NCBI GenBank assembly: GCA_963783945.1
Contig: CAWAPS010000030.1
Location: 62,001-126,000 of the forward strand
DNA length: 64,000 nucleotides
Direction: 5' to 3'
Source of the DNA: CAWAPS01 sp963783945
GTDB lineage: Bacteria > Actinomycetota > Acidimicrobiia > Acidimicrobiales > Palsa-688
Both the position numbers and the translations under genes were made by a program. The notes under the pieces were generated by a model. That model had not been told where the DNA came from and did no database searches. It worked only from the letters and a program-made list of their open reading frames with translations. Of this stretch, positions 1 to 9,271 are shown piece by piece. Within the stretch, counting starts at the first letter, position 1. Every line of letters begins with the position of its first letter.

Positions 1-2
1 GG

Positions 3-534
3 AAACGGTTCAGACACGCACTCCGGCCCCTCGAGGAGTCGGGAAAGCTCGGGGCGGTCCTCATGCAGTATCCCGAGTGGTTCACCGCCAAAAGGGACAA
101 CCGGGCCGAGCTGGCCGGTATCCGGGAACGCTGGGCCGACGTCCCGGTGTGCGTCGAGTTCCGGTCGCCGACTTGGCTGACGACCCCCGAGGATCGCGAC
201 CGAACCTTGGGCCTGTTGGGCGACCTCCGCCTTTCCCTGGTGGTGGTGGACGCGCCCGAAGTGTCAAAGCTTCCGACCGTCGTCGAGGTAACGAGCCCCG
301 CCCTGGCCGTGGTCCGCTTCCACGGGCGCAACGACGATACCTGGACCAAGGCTGAGACGGCTGCCGAACGCTTCCGGTACCTGTACTCTAGGCCCCAGCT
401 TCGAGCCTGGGTTCCAAAGCTACAGATGCTCGCCGAGCGGGCCGAGCACGTGCACGCCCTGATCGAACAATTGCTACCAGGATTACGGCGTGCGCAACGC
501 CGCCGACCTCTCCGCCCTGCTGCCGGCTGATTGA
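3..534 (+). CDS. DUF72 (YecE-like) protein, 3' part, frameshifted near its end
   Basis: The gene runs in from the left edge: frame 3 is open from base 3 and reads LEESGKLGAVLMQYPEWF, the usual DUF72 core, so the ATG at 63 is not the true start. The domain continues through CVEFRSPTWL and VVRFHGRN, both typical of the family. Up to base 464 the frame matches; then it runs into an unrelated Arg-rich tail and stops at 530. One base over, from 466, the sequence reads NNCYQDYGVRNAADLSALL, the expected DUF72 C-terminus, with a stop at 532-534. One extra base at about 465 explains this. DUF72 proteins are TIM-barrel proteins of unknown function; I infer nothing more specific. The family call is solid, the frameshift is directly visible. 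Confidence 0.85.
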
Positions 535-543
535 TGACCCGCC

Positions 544-774
544 TCACTCTTCGGCGGAACTGGCGCCGGAACTCCGGGTCGCCGCCTCTATCGACGAAAA
601 GTTGTCAGTCTCAGCCGCTCGGATCGACCGGCGTACGGAGGCCACCTGGGAAAAATATCGCCGAAGCTGCTCCTCCTCCGAGGACCCGAACGACAGTGGA
701 TCGTCGAGGAGCCGGCGAACGAGATCGTAAACCTCGGATTCATGGCCCTCCCGGATCCAGGTCGGTCCCCGCAA
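544..774 (-). CDS. Hypothetical small soluble ORF, possibly the C-terminal part of the preceding membrane protein
   Basis: A 76-codon ORF opening with TTG inside the 37-aa membrane ORF. It has ordinary protein composition (EVYDLVRRLLDDPLSF, EEEQLRRYFSQVASVRRSI), suggesting two amphipathic helices. There is no clear ribosome binding site of its own. A one-base slip near 745 would join it to the upstream hydrophobic helix as a protein of about 100 residues with a membrane anchor and cytosolic tail. No recognisable domain. Expression as a separate protein is doubtful. Confidence 0.35.
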   Translation of the reverse strand: MRGPTWIREGHESEVYDLVRRLLDDPLSFGSSEEEQLRRYFSQVASVRRSIRAAETDNFSSIEAATRSSGASSAEE

Positions 775-853
775 CGACCACCCGCAATACCGGGATGAGG
801 GTGAGAAGGGCTAAAACGATATACAGCAGAAGCCCAACTTGCCAACCGTTCAT
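740..853 (-). CDS. Small single-pass membrane protein, 37 aa
   Basis: Short ORF starting MNGWQVGLLLYIVLALLTL, a hydrophobic helix of about 22 residues, then a short Asp/Pro/Gly-rich tail. A G-rich ribosome binding site (gagggggg) lies about 8 bases before the ATG. It overlaps the next ORF on the same strand (544-774), which has a plausible soluble composition, so the two could be one membrane-anchored protein split by a frameshift. I recognise no family. Confidence 0.45.
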   Translation of the reverse strand: MNGWQVGLLLYIVLALLTLIPVLRVVVAGTDLDPGGP

Positions 854-926
854 CTGCCGGACCCCCCTCGGGTACAGGTTGCCGGCACGCTAGCAAACCC
901 GGCCCCGCCTGCGGTTGAGTTCGCTT

Positions 927-1715
927 CTACGGCTTGCGCCGATACCTGTAGACCGTGACCGACGCCCACTTGCACGGCGGGGGGGGGATGACTATGACCC
1001 GGAGGTCCCCAGACGCCGTATCGAAGTCGATCCCTTCCACTTCGAAGGTGCCCGAACATCGGCTCTCGAGCGGTAACGCGCCGAGGCAGGAGACCCGCCC
1101 CGCGACCTGATGACCATCGAGCGGGCGATCCAGGTCGACCTGGAGCAGTTGGCGGGCCACCGGCCAAAGCGTGGTGCCGGGATCGTCACTCGAGCACAAC
1201 AGGGTGACGGGGTCGACGAATACGCCGCCCTGAATGTTGCGGACTGGTCGGTCGAGCTCGACGGTACCGGCCAGAAGCAGGGCGTCGGCGGACGCGCTGG
1301 AGTTGAGCATGGGGGTAGGGAAGACCAAGAAGCGACTCATCTCGCCCCATTCGCCTGAAACCATCCACTGGCCCTCGGGGCTGATGGCGACGAAAGAATT
1401 GTTCATCATCTCGCCCGGGGCCAATTGATGGATGAAGTCCCAGCTCGACCCATCAGTTCTGCTGGCCCGGTACATCTTCGACGTAGCTTCGGCCGGACCC
1501 TGGTAGCAATCCACGATCACTCCGTGGCGAGAGTCAGGATCACCGATGTGGACCCACTTACGGTCAACGCGCAGTCGCCACGGCACCGACCACCCGCCCC
1601 GGAAGAGGAGCTGGCGGCCGCCATCGGCGTCGACAACTGTCGTCACACCCTCATCGGAAAAGTACGGAAGTCGATCCTCTTTTCCAACAAGCTCCCAGGG
1701 ACCCAGCGTGCTCAC
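927..1715 (-). CDS. Hypothetical protein, 262 aa
   Basis: Uninterrupted ORF with normal composition, rich in Trp, Gly and beta-forming stretches such as FVAISPEGQWMVSGEWG, which resembles one blade of a beta-propeller. The whole chain might be a small propeller or sandwich. There is no signal peptide at the chosen start, MSTLGPWELVGKEDRL; a secreted form would need an upstream start that I do not see. The C-terminus ends in a basic YRYRRKP tail. It lies downstream of the cyclase gene on the same strand, with about 50 bases between them. I do not recognise the family. Confidence 0.6.
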   Translation of the reverse strand: MSTLGPWELVGKEDRLPYFSDEGVTTVVDADGGRQLLFRGGWSVPWRLRVDRKWVHIGDPDSRHGVIVDCYQGPAEATSKMYRASRTDGSSWDFIHQLAPGEMMNNSFVAISPEGQWMVSGEWGEMSRFLVFPTPMLNSSASADALLLAGTVELDRPVRNIQGGVFVDPVTLLCSSDDPGTTLWPVARQLLQVDLDRPLDGHQVAGRVSCLGALPLESRCSGTFEVEGIDFDTASGDLRVIVIPPPPCKWASVTVYRYRRKP

Positions 1716-1764
1716 GGTTACCGGACACTAACGGTTCAAACCGCGCCATGGGCAGTCCATGGCC

Positions 1765-2781
1765 CTACGCGGGTTGTGACGCGGGGCGGCCGAGCACGAA
1801 GGCGGGTACCGGGTGGTCCAACCCGCGGATCCGCTGCGGGCCAATTGGGCGAACAATCCAGCGATCGGTGGGCAGCGCCGCAGCCGCTTCTTCGGTGAGC
1901 ACCAGCTCGCCCGGTCCCGCCACCTTGACCAGACGTGAGACCAGATTGACGAGCGGGCCGAAGTAGTCGCCCTCCCTCGGTATCGCCATGCCGTAACCGA
2001 TCGCTCCCCTCGCTGCGGGTAACATGGGGTCCACTGCGGCGGCGTGGCACACTTCGCTCCCGACCCGGCAGGCCGAATCCGCCGAGGGAGCAGCAAAGAA
2101 GACTCCATCGCCCAGCATCTTCACCACCCTGCCCCCGGCCAGTACCGCGCTCGACCAGGCAGCCGACTCGAATCGGGACAGAGCCAGGCTCTGGTCACGG
2201 AGACTCAGCTCCTCGGTCCATGCGGTGAATCCGACCAGGTCGACGAAGCCAAGGGCGACGACCTCGCTCGGCCCGGCCTCTACCTGCTCGTCCGCCGGCA
2301 GCGACCAGCCCCGAGCCAGCACGGCACGGCGGGTCGCCCGGTTGAACTGAGCCAGCAGCAGATGGGCCAACACCCCGGGCACGTCGGTAAACGCCCGGGT
2401 CGCCTCCTCCGACAACCGGGCGAGGGCCAGCTCGTCCGATCCGGCCCGCTCCGTCCCCGGCCCGAGCTCGGCATAGAAGAGGGCCACGGCCGCCTCGGCC
2501 ACATTGATGGCGGCGGCCCCCAATACCCGGGTGAACGCCAAAATAGCGTCCTCCCCCATCAGATCGGCGCCCCGCTCGAACGCCGCGATCAGCACATCCA
2601 GATGCGGCGGAACCCGGTCGTCGGAACCAACCGGAATCCCCGCGGCGAGCAAGACCCGTCGGATCCTGGCCGCCGGAATCCCGCATTCCGCCGCCATGTC
2701 TTCGACCGTGACCGCCTTCTCGCCTGGACGCAATACCAGATCGCCGGCCCGGCCGGTCTCCTCCCAGTCGTCGGCATCCAC
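1765..2781 (-). CDS. Class III adenylate/guanylate cyclase with Rv1264-like N-terminal regulatory domain
   Basis: Soluble 338-residue protein predicted to make cAMP (or cGMP) from the nucleoside triphosphate. Residues about 1-160 are helical and resemble the autoinhibitory, pH-responsive domain of Mycobacterium tuberculosis Rv1264. Residues about 170-335 are the catalytic domain. All six canonical catalytic positions are visible: metal-binding D181 (in FVDLVGFT) and D225 (MLGDG), purine-binding K221 and D272 (EGDYFG), and transition-state N279 and R283 (VNLVSRL). The K/D pair at the purine-specifying positions fits adenylate cyclase. There are no membrane segments. The catalytic class is certain; the pH-sensing role is inferred from domain resemblance only. 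Confidence 0.88.
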   Translation of the reverse strand: MDADDWEETGRAGDLVLRPGEKAVTVEDMAAECGIPAARIRRVLLAAGIPVGSDDRVPPHLDVLIAAFERGADLMGEDAILAFTRVLGAAAINVAEAAVALFYAELGPGTERAGSDELALARLSEEATRAFTDVPGVLAHLLLAQFNRATRRAVLARGWSLPADEQVEAGPSEVVALGFVDLVGFTAWTEELSLRDQSLALSRFESAAWSSAVLAGGRVVKMLGDGVFFAAPSADSACRVGSEVCHAAAVDPMLPAARGAIGYGMAIPREGDYFGPLVNLVSRLVKVAGPGELVLTEEAAAALPTDRWIVRPIGPQRIRGLDHPVPAFVLGRPASQPA

Positions 2782-3007
2782 CCGGCTATGCTCTCACAGG
2801 GACTCTAAGTGCGGCTGGTCCAATGCGTGCGTAGGTCGTCGGAGGCGCAGCTCAGCGCTCACCTCGCTCTTCAGTGGATCCCGTTTGGCTTAATTGGCTA
2901 GCTGAACGAGATATCTGGCCCTTTGGCGCCGCCCCCACCCTGGGTGACCGGAGACGTGCTAAACATCACCCGCCAATTTGATATTCGCTGCTGCGGGAGG
3001 ACTCGCT

Positions 3008-6000
3008 ATGACGAGTTGGGCGACGGTACGGCGATGGGTGGTCCTGGCGGTAGCGGTGGCGCTGGTCCCATTCACCACAACCCTCGAGGCCACGGGCGCC
3101 GCCGCATCGACTGCCGGCCCGTCGGTGGTGTTGAAGTCTGCATTTCGGAGTATCCAGCCCGCGGCGAAAGTCCCGAGAGACGCATCGTCCCTGGGCTCCG
3201 TCTCGTCGTCCGACACCGTCTCGGGGGAAGTGGTATTGCAGCCTCGGGACAACGCCGCTGTCCAGGCCTTCATCAGCGAGGTGAGCAATCGCACGTCGCC
3301 GGAGTACCACCACTACCTCGCTCCCGGGGCGTTCGCCCACCAATTCGGCCCGCTGCCGACCACCATCTCCACCGTGACCTCGCAGCTGCAAGCCGATGGA
3401 CTTCAGGTGACGGGCGCGGCGAGCGACGGGATGTTCATACGATTCACGGGAACGGCGAGCAAGGTCGAATCGGCCTTTCACACCGGACTCAGCCGGTTTC
3501 GGCTGTCCGACGGCACGACAGGCCAGGCCACCACGTCCAGCGTCGAGCTCCCGACTTCGATCGCCGGGGCCGTGTCGGCGGTCGTCGGCCTGGATAACCT
3601 CGTCCACGCCCATCCGGGCGACGTCCGGTCCGGTTCAGCTGCCGGCCCGGCCCGTCGGCCCGCCGCGACCGAACGAGCCGTCACTCCCGTCGCCGGCAGC
3701 GCCGGCAGCGTCCGCGGATGCCACGGCCGCCGCGACCACATTCGGTGGCCTGAGCGACGATCAGATCGCCAACGCCTACGGCGCCTTCGGTCTCTACAAA
3801 GCCAATGACACGGGCGCCGGCCAGCACATCGGGGTGTTCGAGCTCGAGCCCTTCGCGCCCTCCGACCTGCAGACCTTCGACACCTGCTACTTCGGGGCGG
3901 CCGCCGCCATCCAGATGGGCGGCCGGCTGAACGTCATCCCGGTGGACGGAGGCCAGCCGGCCGGTACCGGCGGCGGCGAGTCCATCCTCGACTTGGAGGA
4001 CGTGTCGGCGATGGCGCCAGGCGCCAACATCGACGTGTACGAGGCGCCCAACAACACCCTCGGCGCCATCCAGGAATACTCGACGATCGTCAACGACGAC
4101 GTCGACCAGGTCGTGACGACCAGTTGGGGTGTCTGTGAGGCGGCCATGCAGCAGGGTGAACCGGGCCAGCAGCAGGCCGAGAACCTGCTGTTCGAGCAGG
4201 CCGCGGCCCAGGGCCAGTCGGTGTTCGCGCCAGCCGGCGACACGGGGTCGGACGACTGCAACACGTTCAGGACATCCCAGCCGGTCAGCCCGGTGCTGTC
4301 CGTCGACGACCCGGGTAGCCAACCCTACGTCGTGTCGGTCGGAGGCACCACCATCGACGACGCGACCCAGCCTCCGGCTGAGCACGTATGGAACGACGGA
4401 GCCGAGTGGGGTGCAGCCGGCGGTGGAATCTCGGAATCGTGGGCCATGCCGACCTGGCAGCTTGACGCCACGGTGCCAGGCGTCAAGAATGCCGCCACCA
4501 TCAGCGCCGCAGACGGGGTGGAAGCTGCCGATTCGGGGAACCCCAGCTTCGCCTTCTGTAACAGCGACGGGCCTGGCGGCGCCTCGGAGACGGCGTGCCG
4601 CGAAGTCCCGGACGTGAGCGCTCAGGCCGACGAGTTCACCGGCGCCGTCACCATCTACTCCTCACTGTTCGGCTCCGGTGCGACCGGTTGGGCTACCATC
4701 GGAGGGACGTCTTCGGCGGCTCCTGTCTGGGCCGCGTTCCTGGCCCTCATCAACGCCTCAGGCACGTCGGCGGCATGCGCCGCACCGGGAGGAGGCGTGG
4801 GCTTCGTCAGTCCTCTGCTGTATTCGGTGGCCTCCAACTCGACCGAGTACGCCCAGTCCTTCAACGACATCACCGCCGGCGACAACGACCCGTACGGCTT
4901 CTCGGATCTTTACCCGGCGACGCCGGGCTTCGACATGGCTTCCGGCCTCGGATCGCCCAGACTTACGAGCCCGACCTCCGGCCCAGGATTGGCGTTCAAT
5001 CTCTGCAGCGCCGCGGTGTCGACCACCAAGCCGGTCGTGGCCGCCTTATCCCCGAGTGTGGTCCCGACCGCCGGGGGCGTGGCCGTGACCATCACCGGTT
5101 CGCATTACGCGCCGGGCGGTGTTGCTGATGTTGCCGATGTCCAGATCGGTTCCTATCAGCTTCCTACCAGCGCCTTCACCGTCGAGGACGACGCCACCCT
5201 GATCGCTACCGTTCCGCCGTCCTCCTTGCTCCGTCCGCCGGCCGACCCGACCGACGGTGCCGGCGGCTACCAGGTGCTGGTCACCCTGCAGAGCGGTGAG
5301 AGCAGCCGGCCCGGACCGGCCAGCCTGCTGGAATACGTCGATCAGGCCGGCGGTAATACCATCCCGGCCGTAACCAGCGTACGGACATTCGCCGGGCCGG
5401 AAAGCGGCGGTACATCCGTCGACATCTTCGGCACGGGGTTCTCGGCGAACACTCCGGCCATGGCGGTGACATTCGGAGGGGTGGCCGCCACCACATTTAC
5501 GGTGGACAGCGACTCGGAGATACAGGCGATGGTACCCGCGTTCGGCCCGGGCACCACCTGCGCCCAGGACGGGTCGTTCTTCAAAACGGGCGAGACGGCC
5601 GCCAACGACATTTGCCAGGTGCACGTCGTCGTAACCAACGTCAACGGGCCCAGCAACCAGTCGACCATATTGCCCCTTTACGAAGGGGCCTACAGCATCG
5701 ACGTCAACGGGGTGATACCAACTCCGGCTGGGCAGGAAATGACGCCTCAGCCCGATGAGTACGACTACCTTCCGGCCCCCACCATTACGTCCATCTCCAC
5801 GTCCGGCGGCCCGGCCAGCCTGGCCAGCGAAAACGGGGGCTCCACCATCACCATCGACGGGACCGGGTTCAACCTGGTCGGCCTCGACTTCGTCGCCTTC
5901 GGCGATCCCGGCCTGGAGTCGTCGGACGACCTCACCTGGTTGACCGTGACGGGTACCCAGATCCAGCTCGTCGCCCCCGGTACTCCTACCTTGACCACCG

Positions 6001-7259
6001 GCCCCAGCAACCTGCCGGTGAGCGTGATGACGGCAGTCGGGCTGTCCCCTCCCTTGTTCGCTCAATACGCCGGGCTGCCGACGGTGACCAGCGTTGTCGC
6101 CACGAGCGGGCCGACGGCGATGAGGACGACAGCCCAGGGACGGCCCGGCGCTCCCGACACGGGGGGGACGTCGATCGCCCTCGGCGGCGCCGATTTCACC
6201 CAGGCCACCGGGATCGTGTTCGCAGACACCCTCACGTCGCTCTCGGTAGGGACCCAGTTCCACTTCTCGGTCGCCAATGACGAGAACCTCTCGACCCAAA
6301 CAGTGGCGCAAAACCCGGCGACGGTGGACGTGGAGGTGTGCACAGTAACCGGGTGCTCGTTCAACCCGCCCGCCGACGAGTTCGTCCTGTTTCCACCGGG
6401 CGCACCCGACGCCTCGACGGCTGCACCGGCCTCGGGGCCCGGACCCGGGGGGACAGCCGTGGTGATCTCGGGGGCCAATCTGGGGTGCGTGACGGGGGTG
6501 TTGTTCGGCTCACAGGCGGCCAAGTTATTCGCCAATCCATTTACCCCTCTGTCCAATCCCCCCGGCCTACTGGATTGTGGTCAGACCACTGCGGTCGACG
6601 TCACCGCGCCGCCGTTGCCAGCGGGTACGGCGCTTCCGAAGACCGTTCCCGTGACGGTGACGACCGACGAAAGCATCCTGACGGGAGACAGCCCGGTGAC
6701 GACCGCTACGTTCACCTATGAGCCGGTGCATCCGGTCCTCACGGCCGACAGCCCCCCGAGGACCGGAACCGTGCGGGTGGCGTACGGGCCCTACACGTTC
6801 AAAGCCAGCGGCGACCCTGCCCCCACCTTCTCGGTGACTGCCGGGGTGCTGCCACCCGGGTTGGCGCTGAACCGCACGACCGGGGTCCTTTCGGGTAAGC
6901 CGACGAAACTCGGCGTCTACGCCTTCCGGGTCACAGCGGCCAACGGAGCCGCCCCTGCCGCGGTCAGCCCGTCCATCTCGATAACCATCCGCGCCGCTCC
7001 GCTCTTCACGGCCGATACCCCGCCGGCGACGGAACGGGCCGGCGTTGCCACCTCGTATGCGTTCAAGGCCACCGGCCTGCCCCGCCCCACGTTCTCGGTC
7101 TCGGCGGGCGCTCTCCCACCGGGCCTGACTCTCAACCGCGTCAGCGGGTTGCTGGCCGGGCGCCCCACCAGGAAAGGGAGCTTCGCCTTCCGCGTAACCG
7201 CCACCAACGGCATCGCGCCGAACGCGGTAACGCCCACGAGGAGCGTGACCGTCCGCTGA
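3008..7259 (+). CDS. Secreted sedolisin (S53) peptidase with IPT/TIG and putative Ig repeats; frameshifted
   Basis: Large exported acid-type serine-carboxyl peptidase. The ATG at 3008 is preferred over 2978 because a gggagg site lies 7 bases upstream and a signal peptide follows (VVLAVAVALVPFTTT). The first frame encodes the Pro-kumamolisin activation domain (to about 3620). The catalytic domain is in another frame, so a one-base slip lies between about 3620 and 3715; the linker reads sensibly across it (ASADATAAATTFGG). Catalytic Glu and Asp are at bases 3978 and 3990 (GGESILDLED), oxyanion Asp in APAGD (about 4239), and Ser at 4710 (GGTSSAAP). A calcium-loop-like DITAGDND and PGFDMASGLGSP close the domain. 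Several IPT/TIG domains follow, then two putative Ig domains (LPPGLALNRTTGVLSG). The pro-domain is normally removed on activation at acid pH. The family is certain. Confidence 0.9.
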
Positions 7260-7466
7260 CGATGGCGATGACAGACCTCTCCACGGCCGCTTCCGGCCCT
7301 CTCTCAATTTCCGGCATAAGCCGCGAATGTCCGGGTACCTGGCGCGGCGGCCGGAGGCGCCTCCACGCCCACGAGACGTTGGCCGTACGTAGACAGCGCG
7401 TTGGGAGGGAATTGGGCATTGCCTCGTAAGGTCAGCTGGGTACGACCTTGGAGGCACCGGACGGGA

Positions 7467-9120
7467 ATGACCATCGCCGCGGAATTCTCCGACATTCCAT
7501 CTCCGGGCCATCCCAGGAACCGGCTAACCACACGGGTAGGTCGGCTATCCGTCACGGGATCCTCGCGCCTCCGCTCGGTCGTCCAGGATCCCTTCTCGTC
7601 GAAGAACGGGTCGTCGCAGCTGGCGGTGACCGCCATCCTCGTGCTGCCGGCGTGGATCGCGCTCGCCGTGGCCGCCGCCCTGGTGCCGGACTCGGCCGGC
7701 GGGACGTTGACGTCACCGGCGAGCGCCCGGATCCTGGAGATGTTCGCAGGCGAGCTGGCCGTGGCCGCCGCCCTGCTGTCTGCCATGAAGGCCTGGGCTG
7801 CCCGCGAAGTGGCGCCGGCACTGATCGGCGGGGCGTTCGCCGTCTACGGGATCCGGACGCTGTTGGAGCTGAACACATCGAGCTCGCAGGAACCCTCGCC
7901 GGCATCGGCCGGGCAGGCGGTCGGAAGCGCGTGTCTGGTCGTGGCGTTCGGGCTCGTCCTGCTTTCGGTGGTGCACGATCCGGGCAAGGGGCGAGCCCGC
8001 CACCCACTCACGTTCTGGGTCTGCACCCTCATCGTCGGCCTGGCCACGCTGACGATTGCCCGGCCGGCCGGAAGCGGCGTGCTCACCGGCTCGGCGTCGG
8101 GAGACACCGCCGCCAACCTGATCGTCATAGCCACCTGGGCCGGGCTCGGGATCGGGGCCATCTACATAGGCCGCAGCGAGCGGGCCCAGCTCAAGATATG
8201 GATCGGCTTCACCGCCATCTGCCTGGCTCAGGCTCGTCTGGCTCTCGTCGTGATCGACAACGAGAGCCTCGGTCAGATGGCGAGCATCACCTTCCAGACC
8301 ATCGCGATCGCCATCATCCTGATCGGCACCATCCGAGCGCTGCAGGAGACCATCAACCACAGCCACGGGATGCTCCGCGAATCCCTGCTGGCCTTCGAGG
8401 GAAGCGAGACCCGCCGTCGCATCGAAGCCGACGCTCATGAGGAAGTGGTGCACAATCTGCGGTGTGCCTTGACGTCGATCGGCACGGCCACTCACCTCCT
8501 CGTGACCGACCGAGCGGTCCCGCTCGAAGAGGGCGATCGCTCTCAGCTCACCGACCGCGCTCCAAACCGAGCTGGCCCGGGCCAGCCGGCTGCTCAGCCA
8601 GGAGTGGGACAGCGGCCAGAGGATGTTCGACCTGCGCGATGTGATCACTCCCCTGGTGGCCAACGAAAGGGCCCAGGGATCCATGGTCGAGATGGACATC
8701 CCGGCGAACACGAACGTGCTCGGCAACCCCGATCTCACCTATGAGGTGATAGCCACCATATTGCACAACGCCCGACGGCACGCCGCGGGATCGCCGGTGA
8801 CCATTCGGACCGAGATCGACGAGGCGTCCGTCACCGTTGCCATCGAGGACGGGGGACCTGGCCTGCCCGTGTCGTCGACGGAGCGCATATTCGAGCGCGG
8901 TTGGACAACCTCGGAGACCGGAGAGGGTAAGGGCGTGGGGCTGTTCGTCGCCCGCAGACTCATGGAGGAACAAGGCGGCGAGCTGGTGGGAGCCAACCGG
9001 CCCGAGGGAGGGGCATCCTTTTCGCTGCGCTTCCCGGCCGGCCAGGCAGGGGATGGCTCCCGCCCACTGAGCGCCAAGCGGCCGCCCACCGCCCTCGACG
9101 CCGGGGACGACGCGGCGTAG
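7467..9120 (+). CDS. Membrane-bound sensor histidine kinase, frameshifted
   Basis: The N-terminal half (to about 8330) has about seven or eight hydrophobic helices and no recognisable sensor domain. Next come a dimerisation/phosphoacceptor-like segment HEEVVHNLRCALTSI and a C-terminal HATPase domain with N-box ILHNARRHAA, G1-box EDGGPGLP and G2-box GEGKGVGLFVARRL. The first frame becomes nonsense at about 8510-8545; the second frame is open upstream of its first ATG and reads ALQTELARASRLLSQEWDSG, so the two halves form one kinase of about 550 residues. The start at 7467 (MTIAAEFSD) is a guess; a TTG at 7401 is in frame. No response-regulator gene is adjacent, so the partner is unknown. Confidence 0.8.
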
Positions 9121-9271
9121 GAAGTCGGCAGCACCCAGACCCCCACGGCAGGTAATGGCGCGTCCGAGCGCGACACTGTAGGGATGACCGACGAGCAGGG
9201 GCGCCGACGCTTGGCCCTGACGGCGGAGCAATGAAGCCCCAGCCCGGGGCGCGCTAGGGCTCGTTGCCGGC

